Assembly (NCBI GenBank): GCA_965603355.1
Contig: CBFDCQ010000128.1
Span: 1 to 5,292, forward strand
DNA from: CBFDCQ01 sp965603355
GTDB taxonomy: Bacteria; Hydrogenedentota; CAZGCA01; CBFDCQ01
Length of the DNA stretch: 5,292 nucleotides
Direction: 5' to 3'
The notes beneath the pieces are model-generated. The model was given only the letters and a program-made list of their open reading frames with translations. It searched no databases and was not told where the DNA came from. The first letter of the stretch is position 1, and each line of letters opens with the position of its first letter. Shown here piece after piece: positions 1 to 5,292 of this stretch. Both the position numbers and the translations under genes were made by a program.

Positions 1-180
1 AACTGCACGTTCTCAGGCAACCTGGCGGATGGTTCGGGCGGCGGGATGTACAACGATTCGTCTGCGCCGACGTTGATCAACTGCACCTTCACGGCCAACT
101 CGGCTGCGCACGGTGCCGGCGGCGGCATATTCAGTGGTAACATCTCATCCCCGACGATCACCAACTGCATCCTGTGGGGC
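1..180 (+). repeat. Beta-helix coil repeats (three units)
   Basis: Three units begin with the codons for Asn-Cys at bases 1, 79 and 163, giving periods of 26 and 28 codons. They read NCTFSGN, NCTFTAN and NCILWG. The first two are followed by a GGG-M/I-Y/F turn and then S-x-P-T-x-x-N-C. This is the usual periodicity of right-handed parallel beta-helix surface proteins (Pmp-like or pectate-lyase-like folds). The array surely continues upstream of the window. Confidence 0.8.
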
Positions 181-1710
181 GATTTACCGGACGAGATCTA
201 CAGCACGGAGAGCGACCCGGCGGTTAGCTACTGCGACGTACAGGACGGCTATCCGACAGGCGAGGGCAACATCGATGTAGACCCCTTGTTCGCTGATGCG
301 GTCTACCACCTCTCGGCCGATTCTCCATGTATAGATGCCGGCAGCTACGTTGCTGTTCTGCTGGAAGATTATGAAGGCCACCCGAGAGGATATGACGGCA
401 CCGATGAGCCTCGTGGCGACGGTTCCGACTACGATATCGGCGCCGATGAGTTTGGGCTGGAGCCACCGCCCGTCGCGGCATTCAGCGCAAGCTCCACAAG
501 CGGTAACAGGCCCTTGACATTGGATTTCACGGACGAGTCCACCGGCACCGTCACGAGCTGGCTGTGGGATTTCGGTGACGGATCCACCAGCACCGAGCAG
601 AACCCATCGCATACGTACTATGTCGCGGGTGACTACGTTGTGACGCTGACCGTATCAGGTCCGGGCGGCTCTGATGACACCGCAACCTTGATGATCCAGG
701 TTGATGAGGCGTTGGTCGAGACTGACACGTACAGAACCATCGTGGATGATATCAAGGTGACGTACAGCAGGGGCGGATGTCTTGCGTGGTACAACAACCT
801 TGACGGCACGTTGAGGATAGAGGTCTGGGAGGATGGCGGTACCCTGAACGTGATCTGCCGTGAGGAGGCCGCGATGTACTGGGACTCCCGGTGTGACGTT
901 TACATTTACGCGCCCGACGCCTCGATTAAGAATATCAACCTTAAAGGCAGGCCGGAGACACAGCTGTACGTCTGCGGGCAGGTTGGCTACGTTAAGAACT
1001 TCAAGCTGAAGCACGGTTTTGTCGGCGGTACAGCCTTCTACGGTCCGGAGGTCGGCCTGGGAAGCGCGGCGCTGGATCCGCCCAAGAAGATTCTCATAAA
1101 GTCCGGGTGGAGCACTGCGGCGGTGCTCGGAGTAGGCTACCCGGAGCTTCGTTTCGATCCTGAGGGGGCGGAAAACGAAGTCGGGAGCGTTGAGCTGAAG
1201 CCGAAACCGTTCGAGATCCTCTTGGATGAGGATGATGACGACCCGGACGGCGTGGCTGTCGCCGGTGCTGAGGCGTCAGTCGAGGCCAAAGCAGCGTACA
1301 TCTTCGAGCAGGGCGATCTAAAAGTTATTTACAGCAAGCCCGGCTGTGTGGCTTACTACGACGCCGTCGATGGCATCCTGAGGATTGCGATCTCGGAGAG
1401 TGACGGCGACTTGACGGTAAAGTGCGGCGAGGAGGCGTACCTTGAGTGGGAGGACTACTGCGATATATACATTGATGCGCCGACCGCCTCGATCAACGTG
1501 ATGAATCTGAAAGGCAGACCGGAGACGCAGTTGCACGTTTGCGGCGAAGTGGCTTCGGTTAATAAGTTCAAGTTGAAGTACGGTTCCGTAGGCGACACAG
1601 ACTTCTACGGTCCGGACGTCGGTTTGCGCAGCGTCTACCCGTCCGTACCGACCAAGATCAAGATAGTGTATGGCTGGACGACAGCGCCGCTTTTGAGCGT
1701 GTCGGACTAG
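1..1710 (+). CDS. Secreted right-handed beta-helix protein with PKD domain and two C-terminal cysteine-patterned repeats (5' partial)
   Basis: The frame is open from base 1, so the start and any signal peptide lie upstream; 569 residues are visible (numbering from base 1), ending at TAG 1708-1710. In order: beta-helix repeats with NCTF/NCIL and GGG motifs (about residues 1-60); a closing region with NIDVDPLF, SPCIDAG and DIGADEFG (about 95-153), which resembles the choice-of-anchor Q region of planctomycete-type beta-helix proteins; a PKD domain with WDFGDG and NPSHTY (158-234); module copy A (250-378); an acidic linker with DEDDDDPDG; and module copy B (439-567), two residues before the stop. 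The ATG at base 46 is only an internal Met inside the repeats. The protein is probably exported and displayed outside the cell, perhaps binding glycans or acting as an adhesin; no catalytic motif is seen. The fold and export are well supported, but the function is unknown. It lies 83 bp upstream of a gene with the same PKD-plus-module tail. Confidence 0.9.
   Translation, partial: NCTFSGNLADGSGGGMYNDSSAPTLINCTFTANSAAHGAGGGIFSGNISSPTITNCILWGDLPDEIYSTESDPAVSYCDVQDGYPTGEGNIDVDPLFADAVYHLSADSPCIDAGSYVAVLLEDYEGHPRGYDGTDEPRGDGSDYDIGADEFGLEPPPVAAFSASSTSGNRPLTLDFTDESTGTVTSWLWDFGDGSTSTEQNPSHTYYVAGDYVVTLTVSGPGGSDDTATLMIQVDEALVETDTYRTIVDDIKVTYSRGGCLAWYNNLDGTLRIEVWEDGGTLNVICREEAAMYWDSRCDVYIYAPDASIKNINLKGRPETQLYVCGQVGYVKNFKLKHGFVGGTAFYGPEVGLGSAALDPPKKILIKSGWSTAAVLGVGYPELRFDPEGAENEVGSVELKPKPFEILLDEDDDDPDGVAVAGAEASVEAKAAYIFEQGDLKVIYSKPGCVAYYDAVDGILRIAISESDGDLTVKCGEEAYLEWEDYCDIYIDAPTASINVMNLKGRPETQLHVCGEVASVNKFKLKYGSVGDTDFYGPDVGLRSVYPSVPTKIKIVYGWTTAPLLSVSD
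283..456 (+). other. Choice-of-anchor-Q-like closing region of the beta-helix
   Basis: This stretch encodes DPLF, a run to SPCIDAG, then DYEGHPRG and DIGADEFG. The series (DPLF, SP.IDAG, D..G..R, DIGA.E) typically closes beta-helix proteins in Planctomycetota and related phyla, and I recall it as part of the NCBI 'choice-of-anchor Q' family. Here it is followed directly by a PKD domain rather than by a terminal anchor. The family name is from memory; the motif series is seen directly. Confidence 0.65.
472..702 (+). other. PKD domain of gene 1
   Basis: This is an Ig-like beta-sandwich of about 77 residues with the PKD hallmarks FTDES, SWLWDFGDG, NPSHTYYVAGDY and VTLTV. PKD domains act as extracellular spacers or protein/glycan-contact domains. 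It aligns without gaps to the PKD domain of gene 2; over 82 aligned residues (bases 472-717), 49 are identical by hand count. Confidence 0.92.
748..1134 (+). repeat. Unrecognised cysteine-patterned module, copy A
   Basis: This module of 129 residues runs from DIKVTYSRGGC to STAAVLGV. Cysteines are encoded at bases 778, 856, 892 and 973 (fragment residues 260, 286, 298, 325), spaced C-x25-C-x11-C-x26-C. The core reads YIYAPDASI, then NLKGRPETQL, then VCGQVG. Short internal echoes (ASIKNINLKG versus GYVKNFKLKHG, about 25 residues apart) and alternating hydrophobic residues suggest an all-beta, solenoid-like fold. About 57% of residues (73/129, hand count) match copy B with no gap. I do not recognise the family; a resemblance to DUF4097-like beta-solenoids is only a guess. 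Confidence 0.85.
1135..1314 (+). other. Acidic linker between module copies A and B
   Basis: These 60 codons separate the two modules. They include a proline/glutamate-rich part (VELKPKPFEI), the acidic run LDEDDDDPDG encoded at 1222-1251, and an Ala/Glu-rich stretch leading into copy B. The acidic run could bind calcium loosely as in other exported proteins, but it does not match a full dockerin or RTX loop. It is probably a flexible spacer. Confidence 0.5.
1315..1701 (+). repeat. Unrecognised cysteine-patterned module, copy B
   Basis: This second 129-residue copy runs from DLKVIYSKPGC to WTTAPLLSV and ends two residues before the stop. Cysteines are encoded at 1345, 1423, 1459 and 1540, with exactly the same spacing as in copy A. 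NLKGRPETQL, VCGEV and FYGPDVGL are kept, while the first 60 residues have diverged more. Because it forms the extreme C terminus, it leaves no room for a separate sorting signal. Confidence 0.85.
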
Positions 1711-1757
1711 CGCAGCTGCGGCAGCTTCTGCCGACAAGACCGCGGTCAGAAACCGCG
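1711..1757 (+). other. Intergenic palindrome and two small hairpins
   Basis: Directly after the gene 1 stop is a perfect 10-bp palindrome, CGCAGCTGCG (1711-1720). It overlaps a hairpin with arms CGGCAG/CTGCCG and loop CTT (1719-1733). A second hairpin has arms CGCGGT/ACCGCG around CAGAA (1741-1757). Neither is followed by a T-tract, so a Rho-independent terminator is not supported. They may stabilise the upstream mRNA or attenuate read-through; chance in GC-rich DNA is also possible. Confidence 0.35.
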
Positions 1758-1776
1758 AAGGCTGGTTGTGGACTTT

Positions 1777-1784
1777 AGGAGGAG
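1777..1784 (+). promoter_or_regulatory. Ribosome binding site of gene 2
   Basis: AGGAGGAG is a strong Shine-Dalgarno match ending 9 bases before ATG 1794. An in-frame TAG at 1776-1778 bars any start further upstream. The only other candidate is the TTG at 1791, immediately before the ATG and adding one residue; ATG is preferred. Confidence 0.85.
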
Positions 1785-1793
1785 CGTGTATTG

Positions 1794-1874
1794 ATGACTT
1801 ACAGAAGGGCACTTCGGTTCTACGCTTTGTGCGGCGCGATGTTGGTTCTGCTGGGGGGCGGTATTGCGCATAGC
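1794..1874 (+). other. Sec signal peptide of gene 2
   Basis: The N terminus MTYRRALRF is positively charged, followed by a hydrophobic stretch including AMLVLLGGGI. AHS before Asp28 fits signal peptidase I (Ala at -3, Ser at -1). Cys13 does not sit in a lipobox, so a lipoprotein is unlikely. The predicted mature protein begins DVVINEF. Confidence 0.8.
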
Positions 1875-4800
1875 GACGTGGTCATCAACGAGTTTGTGGC
1901 GTCGAACCGTGAGGGGCTGCAGGATGAAGATGGGGCCTATCCGGACTGGATCGAGCTGTACAATTCCGGTGACACGGCGGTTCCCCTGTTGGGGTGGTCG
2001 TTGACCGATGACCCCGGCGACCCGGACAGGTGGACATTTCCGGATGTCGGCATAGGCAGCGGCCAGTATCTTGTGGTCTTCGCTTCCGGGAAGGATCGGA
2101 GACCGACCGGTGGGGGCAATCTGCACACCAACTTCGAGATGGACGCTTCAGGCGAGTACCTGGCGTTGTACAACGCGAGCGGTGAGCCGCAAACCCCGAG
2201 CGTCTTTGATCCGCAATACCCACCGCAGGCGATAGACGTTTCCTATGGTTTGTATGCGGCAACTGACGAGTTCAGGTACTTCGATACCCCGACACCCGGT
2301 GCACCCAACGTGGGTAACAGTTATACGGATTACGCAGGACGCGTGGAGTTCTCACGCAGCGGCGGCACGTTCACCGATCCCTTCTCAGTAGAACTGGCCA
2401 CCGATGCTCCCGGCGGTGTCATCCGTTACACGTTGGACGGATCGCTGCCGACAGAGACTTCAGCGGTCTATACGAATCCCATTGCCATAGGTGCCACCAC
2501 GCAGGTGCGGGCACAGGCGTCTGGACCGGATATGCTGCCCGGACCGGTGGTCAGCGAGTCATACCTCGCGCTCGACGCGGATGTACAGGACTTCGAGTCC
2601 AACGTGCCGCTCGTCGTCGTTGACTCGTTCGGTGAAGATATTCTCCCGACGTGGAGCACGGACCTCACGACGATAGCATGCGTGTTCATCGACACAGACG
2701 AGGAGACCGGCAGAGCGAGAATCACAGACGATCCCGAGTACGCAGGACGGGGCGGGCTCAGGATCCGCGGCGCCAGCACTGCGGGTTACCCGAAGAAGCA
2801 GTACAAGTTTGAGACGTGGGACGAGTATGACGACGATACGGACGTATCTCTCCTGGGTTTCCCATCGGAGTCGGACTGGATCATCCACGGGCCATACTCC
2901 GACAAGACGCTTATGCGCAATTACCTGATGTACACGTGGAGCAACCAGATCGGTCGATACGCGGTACGGACCCGATTCATCGAGGTGTTCCTGAACACGG
3001 GTTCCGGCGAGATTTCCATGAGCGATTACGTTGGCGCTTACGTTTTCATGGAAACCATCAAACGCGGTCCGAGGCGCGTGGACATCGCGCCGCTCGAGCC
3101 GCACCACAACAGCGAACCGGAGATAACCGGCGGATACATGCTCTCAAAATACGACGGACCCGGCCTTACTACATCCGTTTACCATGATGAATTAGGCTAC
3201 GAGGAGCCGGAAGAAGACGAAATAACGCCTCAGCAGGAAGACTGGCTCCGGGACTATTTCGACGAGTTTGAGACAGCCCTTTCAGGACCGAATTTCGACG
3301 ACCCGGTCGACGGATACGCGAGGTATATAGATGCTGGCTCGTTTATCGACCATCACATCCTGGTAGAACTGGCCAAGAACGTTGACGGTTTCCTGATCAG
3401 CACGTACTTGTACAAGGACCGGGGCGGCAAGATCAGTATGGGCCCGATCTGGGACTATAACGGGTCGCTGGGGGGCGCCAACTACTTCTGTTCGTGCCAG
3501 ACCGACGGCTGGCACTACGAGTTTGACGAGGCAAATTGCCCGGAATGTCGAGAAGGAAATGAGGTCTTTCCGTGGCCGGGTATGAACTCATATCGCTGGT
3601 ACGAACGAATAATGGAGGATCCTGAGTTTCTGCTGCAATACGCTGACCGGTGGTTCGATTTGCGCGAGGACCATTTCACCACGGCGAACATACTTGCCGA
3701 CATAGACGAGAACGTCGCGATACTCACGGACAATGGTGCACCTGACAACCCGGTCGAGCGCAACTTCGCTCGGTGGGATATTCTCGATCAGCATGTGTGG
3801 CCTAACTACATAGTGGGCGGTTCGTATGAGGTTGAGATTGACTGGATGAAGACCTGGCTGGGAGAGCGGCTGGACTGGATGGATTGGGCGATTGCTGAGG
3901 AATACGGTGCTGCCCCTCCGATCTTCTACGTGGAGGGTGTTCGGTTGGATACCGGCGGGCACGTTGAGCCTGGCGACAGTCTGACCATGGAACTGCCCGA
4001 CGGGGCAACCGGGACGATATATTACACGCTGGACGGTTCCGACCCGCGCGTACGTGGAACGCCCCCGGAGGTTGCAGGGAGCGCCACCGAGTACACGGGC
4101 GCTGTAACGTTGACCGAGGCAACCCACATCAAGGCACGTATACGGGACGGCGACGTGTGGAGCGCGCTGAACAGGGCGACCTTCTACACCCGCGACCTTC
4201 GTGACGCGCTGCGCGTCACGGAGATCATGTACCATCCTGCGGGGGGCGACGCGGAGTTCATCGAGCTTCAGCACGTCGGCAGCAACCCTGAGGACATCTC
4301 CGGCGTGTATTTCAGTGAAGGCATCGAGTTCACGTTCCCCGCCAACACGATCCTGCAACCGGGAGAGTACGTTGTTCTGGTCTCCTCCGAAGACGAAAGC
4401 GACTTCGCATCCCAGTACCCGGGCGTTGCCATCGGTGGCCTGTATGAGCTCAGGCTGTCTAATGGAGGGGAGGCCGTCGAAGTGAGTGACGCTAACGGCG
4501 GCGTACTCATATCGTTCACGTACGACGACGACGCGCCGTGGCCGATTGAAACGGACGGTCTCGGTTACTCACTGGTGCGGGTGGACCTGGAGGGCGATCC
4601 GAACGATCCCGCCAGCTGGAGCGCAAGCAGACAAGTAGGCGGGTCACCGGGGGAACCCGAGTCGGATGTCACGGCGGCCTTCACCGCCAACCCGACAAAT
4701 GGCAGCAGGCCGTTGACGGTTGAGTTCACGGACGAATCCGTGGGGCCCGTTGCGAGCTGGTCATGGGATTTTGGTGACGGAACCGCGAGCACGGAGCAGA

Positions 4801-5292
4801 ACCCATCACACACTTACTACCTGGCAGGGGATCATACTGTCACGCTCAGTGTGTCGAGCCCGAACGGTTTCGACACCGAGACCGGCGTAGTTCACGCTGA
4901 TGAGGAGGTGTCGGTCGAGACCGACAGGTACAAGACCATCGTTGATGACATAAAGGTTACCTACAACAGGGGAGGATGCCTTGCGTGGCACAATGAGCTG
5001 GACGACACCCTGAGGATAGAGGTCCTGGAGGATGGCGGCACGCTGAACCTGACAGCCGGGGAGGATGCCGCGACGTACTGGGATTCGCGGTGCGACGTCT
5101 ACATTTACGCGCCGGACGTCTCCATCAAGAAGATCAACCTCAAAGGCAGACCGGAGACGCAGCTATATGTGTGCGGGCAGGTTGGCTACGTGAAGAACTT
5201 CGTATTGAAATACGGTCACGTGGGCGATACGCTCTCGTACGGTCCGGAGGTCGGCCTTGGCAGCGCAGCGCTCGATCCGCCCAAGAAGATTC
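1794..5292 (+). CDS. Secreted CotH-type kinase protein with paired lamin-tail and chitobiase-like domains, PKD and cysteine-patterned tail (3' partial)
   Basis: The frame from ATG 1794 stays open for 1166 codons to the window edge with no stop. Domains: signal peptide (1-27); lamin-tail domain 1 from VVINEFVASN to TPTPGAPN (28-172); chitobiase/hexosaminidase C-terminal-like domain 1 with IRYTLDGSLPT (182-260); CotH kinase-like domain (about 261-705); chitobiase-like domain 2 with IYYTLDGSDP (708-799); lamin-tail domain 2 with VTEIMYHP, EFIEL and LQPGEYVVL (807-955); PKD with WDFGDG (959-1035); then the start of the same cysteine-patterned module as in gene 1. CotH proteins are atypical secreted kinases; Bacillus CotH phosphorylates spore-coat proteins. 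In this setting the substrate is unknown and could be a surface or matrix protein. The start is fixed by a strong ribosome binding site and an in-frame stop just upstream. Short spacing suggests co-transcription with gene 1. The domain order is firm; kinase activity is inferred from motifs. Confidence 0.93.
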   Translation, partial: MTYRRALRFYALCGAMLVLLGGGIAHSDVVINEFVASNREGLQDEDGAYPDWIELYNSGDTAVPLLGWSLTDDPGDPDRWTFPDVGIGSGQYLVVFASGKDRRPTGGGNLHTNFEMDASGEYLALYNASGEPQTPSVFDPQYPPQAIDVSYGLYAATDEFRYFDTPTPGAPNVGNSYTDYAGRVEFSRSGGTFTDPFSVELATDAPGGVIRYTLDGSLPTETSAVYTNPIAIGATTQVRAQASGPDMLPGPVVSESYLALDADVQDFESNVPLVVVDSFGEDILPTWSTDLTTIACVFIDTDEETGRARITDDPEYAGRGGLRIRGASTAGYPKKQYKFETWDEYDDDTDVSLLGFPSESDWIIHGPYSDKTLMRNYLMYTWSNQIGRYAVRTRFIEVFLNTGSGEISMSDYVGAYVFMETIKRGPRRVDIAPLEPHHNSEPEITGGYMLSKYDGPGLTTSVYHDELGYEEPEEDEITPQQEDWLRDYFDEFETALSGPNFDDPVDGYARYIDAGSFIDHHILVELAKNVDGFLISTYLYKDRGGKISMGPIWDYNGSLGGANYFCSCQTDGWHYEFDEANCPECREGNEVFPWPGMNSYRWYERIMEDPEFLLQYADRWFDLREDHFTTANILADIDENVAILTDNGAPDNPVERNFARWDILDQHVWPNYIVGGSYEVEIDWMKTWLGERLDWMDWAIAEEYGAAPPIFYVEGVRLDTGGHVEPGDSLTMELPDGATGTIYYTLDGSDPRVRGTPPEVAGSATEYTGAVTLTEATHIKARIRDGDVWSALNRATFYTRDLRDALRVTEIMYHPAGGDAEFIELQHVGSNPEDISGVYFSEGIEFTFPANTILQPGEYVVLVSSEDESDFASQYPGVAIGGLYELRLSNGGEAVEVSDANGGVLISFTYDDDAPWPIETDGLGYSLVRVDLEGDPNDPASWSASRQVGGSPGEPESDVTAAFTANPTNGSRPLTVEFTDESVGPVASWSWDFGDGTASTEQNPSHTYYLAGDHTVTLSVSSPNGFDTETGVVHADEEVSVETDRYKTIVDDIKVTYNRGGCLAWHNELDDTLRIEVLEDGGTLNLTAGEDAATYWDSRCDVYIYAPDVSIKKINLKGRPETQLYVCGQVGYVKNFVLKYGHVGDTLSYGPEVGLGSAALDPPKKI
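1875..2309 (+). other. Lamin-tail domain 1
   Basis: The series VVINEFVASN, DWIELYNSGD, LLGWSLTDD, WTFPDVGIGSGQYLVVFAS and TPTPGAPN is the standard order of the bacterial lamin-tail (LTD) Ig-like domain. It usually stands at the N terminus of exported, often CotH-linked, proteins and probably mediates surface or polymer contacts. Confidence 0.88.
2337..2573 (+). other. Chitobiase/hexosaminidase C-terminal-like domain 1
   Basis: FSRSGGTFTDPFSVELA, then VIRYTLDGSLPTETSAVYTNPI and TTQVRAQA, match the small beta-sandwich often annotated CHB_HEX_C or FN3-like, recognised by 'IRYTLDGS.PT'. It directly precedes the CotH domain, a common pairing. Confidence 0.85.
2574..3908 (+). other. CotH-type protein kinase domain
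   Basis: Conserved CotH elements seen: RGASTAGYPKKQYKF (residues 325-339), the family's 'RG.S....PKK.y..k' signature; SDKTLMRN (369-376); GAYVFMETIKRG (414-425, Glu420); VDGFLISTYLYKDRGGK (530-546); and PIWDYNGSLG (551-560). Asp531 and Asp554 are 23 residues apart. From memory, that equals the spacing of the two essential acidic residues (Asp228, Asp251) of Bacillus subtilis CotH, which supports an intact active site. After the WD motif comes a cysteine-rich insert, C566-x-C568 and C582-x2-C585. The C-terminal part (about 600-705) is helical, with YRWYERIMEDPEF typical of the family. The role is probably extracellular Ser/Thr phosphorylation; the substrate is unknown. Confidence 0.88.
3915..4190 (+). 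other. Chitobiase/hexosaminidase C-terminal-like domain 2
   Basis: This second copy of the small domain lies directly after the kinase: TIYYTLDGSDPRV, EYTGAVTLTEATHIKARI and FYT. It is diverged from domain 1 and mirrors it across the kinase domain. Confidence 0.83.
4197..4223. repeat. Perfect 10-bp inverted repeat with one-base centre, inside gene 2
   Basis: Arms CGTGACGCGC (4200-4209) and GCGCGTCACG (4211-4220) flank a single T. With flanking C-G, T-A and T-G pairs, the RNA stem could reach 4197-4223. It encodes LRDALRVTE, exactly at the join between chitobiase-like domain 2 and lamin-tail domain 2. Its purpose is unknown; it may be chance in GC-rich coding DNA or a scar of domain joining. 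Confidence 0.6.
4212..4658 (+). other. Lamin-tail domain 2
   Basis: RVTEIMYHPAGGDAEFIEL, DISGVYFSEGIEFTFP, LQPGEYVVLVSS and ELRLSNGGEAVEV follow the LTD pattern. The closing WSASRQVGGSPGEP matches the usual 'W..s...gGSPG..N' end with Asn lost. With LTD1 it encloses the kinase and both chitobiase-like domains. Confidence 0.87.
4668..4898 (+). other. PKD domain of gene 2
   Basis: AAFTANPTNGSRPLTVEFTD, SWSWDFGDG, NPSHTYYLAGDH and VTLSVSS are PKD hallmarks. STEQNPSHTYY is identical in the gene 1 PKD. The domain links the LTD/CotH part to the cysteine-patterned tail. Confidence 0.92.
4947..5292 (+). repeat. Unrecognised cysteine-patterned module of gene 2 (cut by window edge)
   Basis: The first 115 residues of the module are present, from DIKVTYNRGGC to DPPKKI. 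Counting from Glu1042, 104 of 125 residues are identical to copy A of gene 1 with no gap, and the DNA still matches at the last base of the window. Cysteines are kept at residues 1062, 1100 and 1127, but the second position is Ala1088 (GCC at 5055). NLKGRPETQL and VCGQVGYVKNF are identical to copy A. Confidence 0.85.

Noticed and set aside
46..48. ATG at 46 as the true start of gene 1
   Set aside because: The frame is open to base 1 and encodes a full beta-helix unit (NCTFSGN...) before it. There is no ribosome binding site; the Met is internal.
1..180. CRISPR-like or mobile-element repeats
   Set aside because: The 78-84 nt periodicity is in frame and encodes beta-helix coils; there are no spacers, terminal inverted repeats or transposase.
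1222..1251. Dockerin or RTX calcium-binding loop in the acidic linker
   Set aside because: DEDDDDPDG lacks the DxDxDGxxD spacing and partner loop of dockerins and the GGxGxD nonapeptides of RTX.
1719..1757. Rho-independent terminator after gene 1
   Set aside because: Both hairpins have only six-base-pair stems and no following T-tract.
1318..1812. 164-codon minus-strand frame spanning module B and the intergenic gap
   Set aside because: It is antisense to the clearly coding module copy. Similar antisense frames opposite copy A (655-1014) and the gene 2 copy (4806-4991) simply reflect the repeated sequence.
1830..1832. Lipoprotein lipobox at Cys13 of gene 2
   Set aside because: The residues before the cysteine (YAL) do not fit L-[AS]-[GA]-C, and the hydrophobic core lies mostly after it.
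2559..3107. 182-codon minus-strand frame
   Set aside because: It is opposite the conserved CotH motifs and has no domain or ribosome binding site that I can support.
3588..4358. 256-codon open frame on the minus strand
   Set aside because: It lies wholly antisense to the CotH and chitobiase-like coding sequence. Its translation is rich in Arg/Val with no recognisable domain, as expected from a GC-rich shadow frame.

Overview
The window holds the end of one large secreted protein gene and the start of another. Both lie on the + strand, 83 bp apart, and they probably belong to one transcription unit. The DNA is moderately GC-rich. The architectures suggest a free-living environmental bacterium of the Planctomycetota or a similar PVC/FCB-type lineage, probably from a metagenome. 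The evidence is a right-handed beta-helix ending in a 'SPCIDAG ... DIGADEFG' block, followed by a lamin-tail/CotH-kinase/chitobiase-like multidomain protein with PKD domains. The phylum is inferred from domain style only; no marker gene is present.

Layout: positions 1-1710 are the 3' part of gene 1 (5' end outside the window): beta-helix repeats, a choice-of-anchor-Q-like closing region, one PKD domain, and two copies (A and B) of an unrecognised module of about 129 residues. Positions 1711-1793 are a short intergenic stretch with a palindrome, two small hairpins and a strong Shine-Dalgarno sequence. From 1794 to the window end, gene 2 stays open for 1166 codons without a stop: signal peptide, lamin-tail domain 1, chitobiase-like domain 1, CotH-type kinase, chitobiase-like domain 2, lamin-tail domain 2, PKD domain, then the same unrecognised module, cut by the window edge.

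The most interesting signal is the shared tail. PKD plus module is one gap-free 207-residue block in both genes (hand count 153/207 identical; 60% in the PKD part, 83% in the module part). The module carries four cysteines with fixed spacing (C-x25-C-x11-C-x26-C) in copies A and B, and an invariant NLKGRPETQL core in all three copies. Gene 1 ends two residues after copy B and shows no LPXTG, PEP-CTERM or membrane segment. The module may therefore be a surface-attachment, sorting or assembly tail used by several exported proteins of this organism. That role is inference.

Together the genes look like an extracellular pair: a beta-helix surface protein and a secreted CotH-family kinase-like protein carrying the same C-terminal tag. 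Whether the kinase acts on its neighbour cannot be told from sequence. No RNA gene, CRISPR array, insertion sequence or origin was seen.
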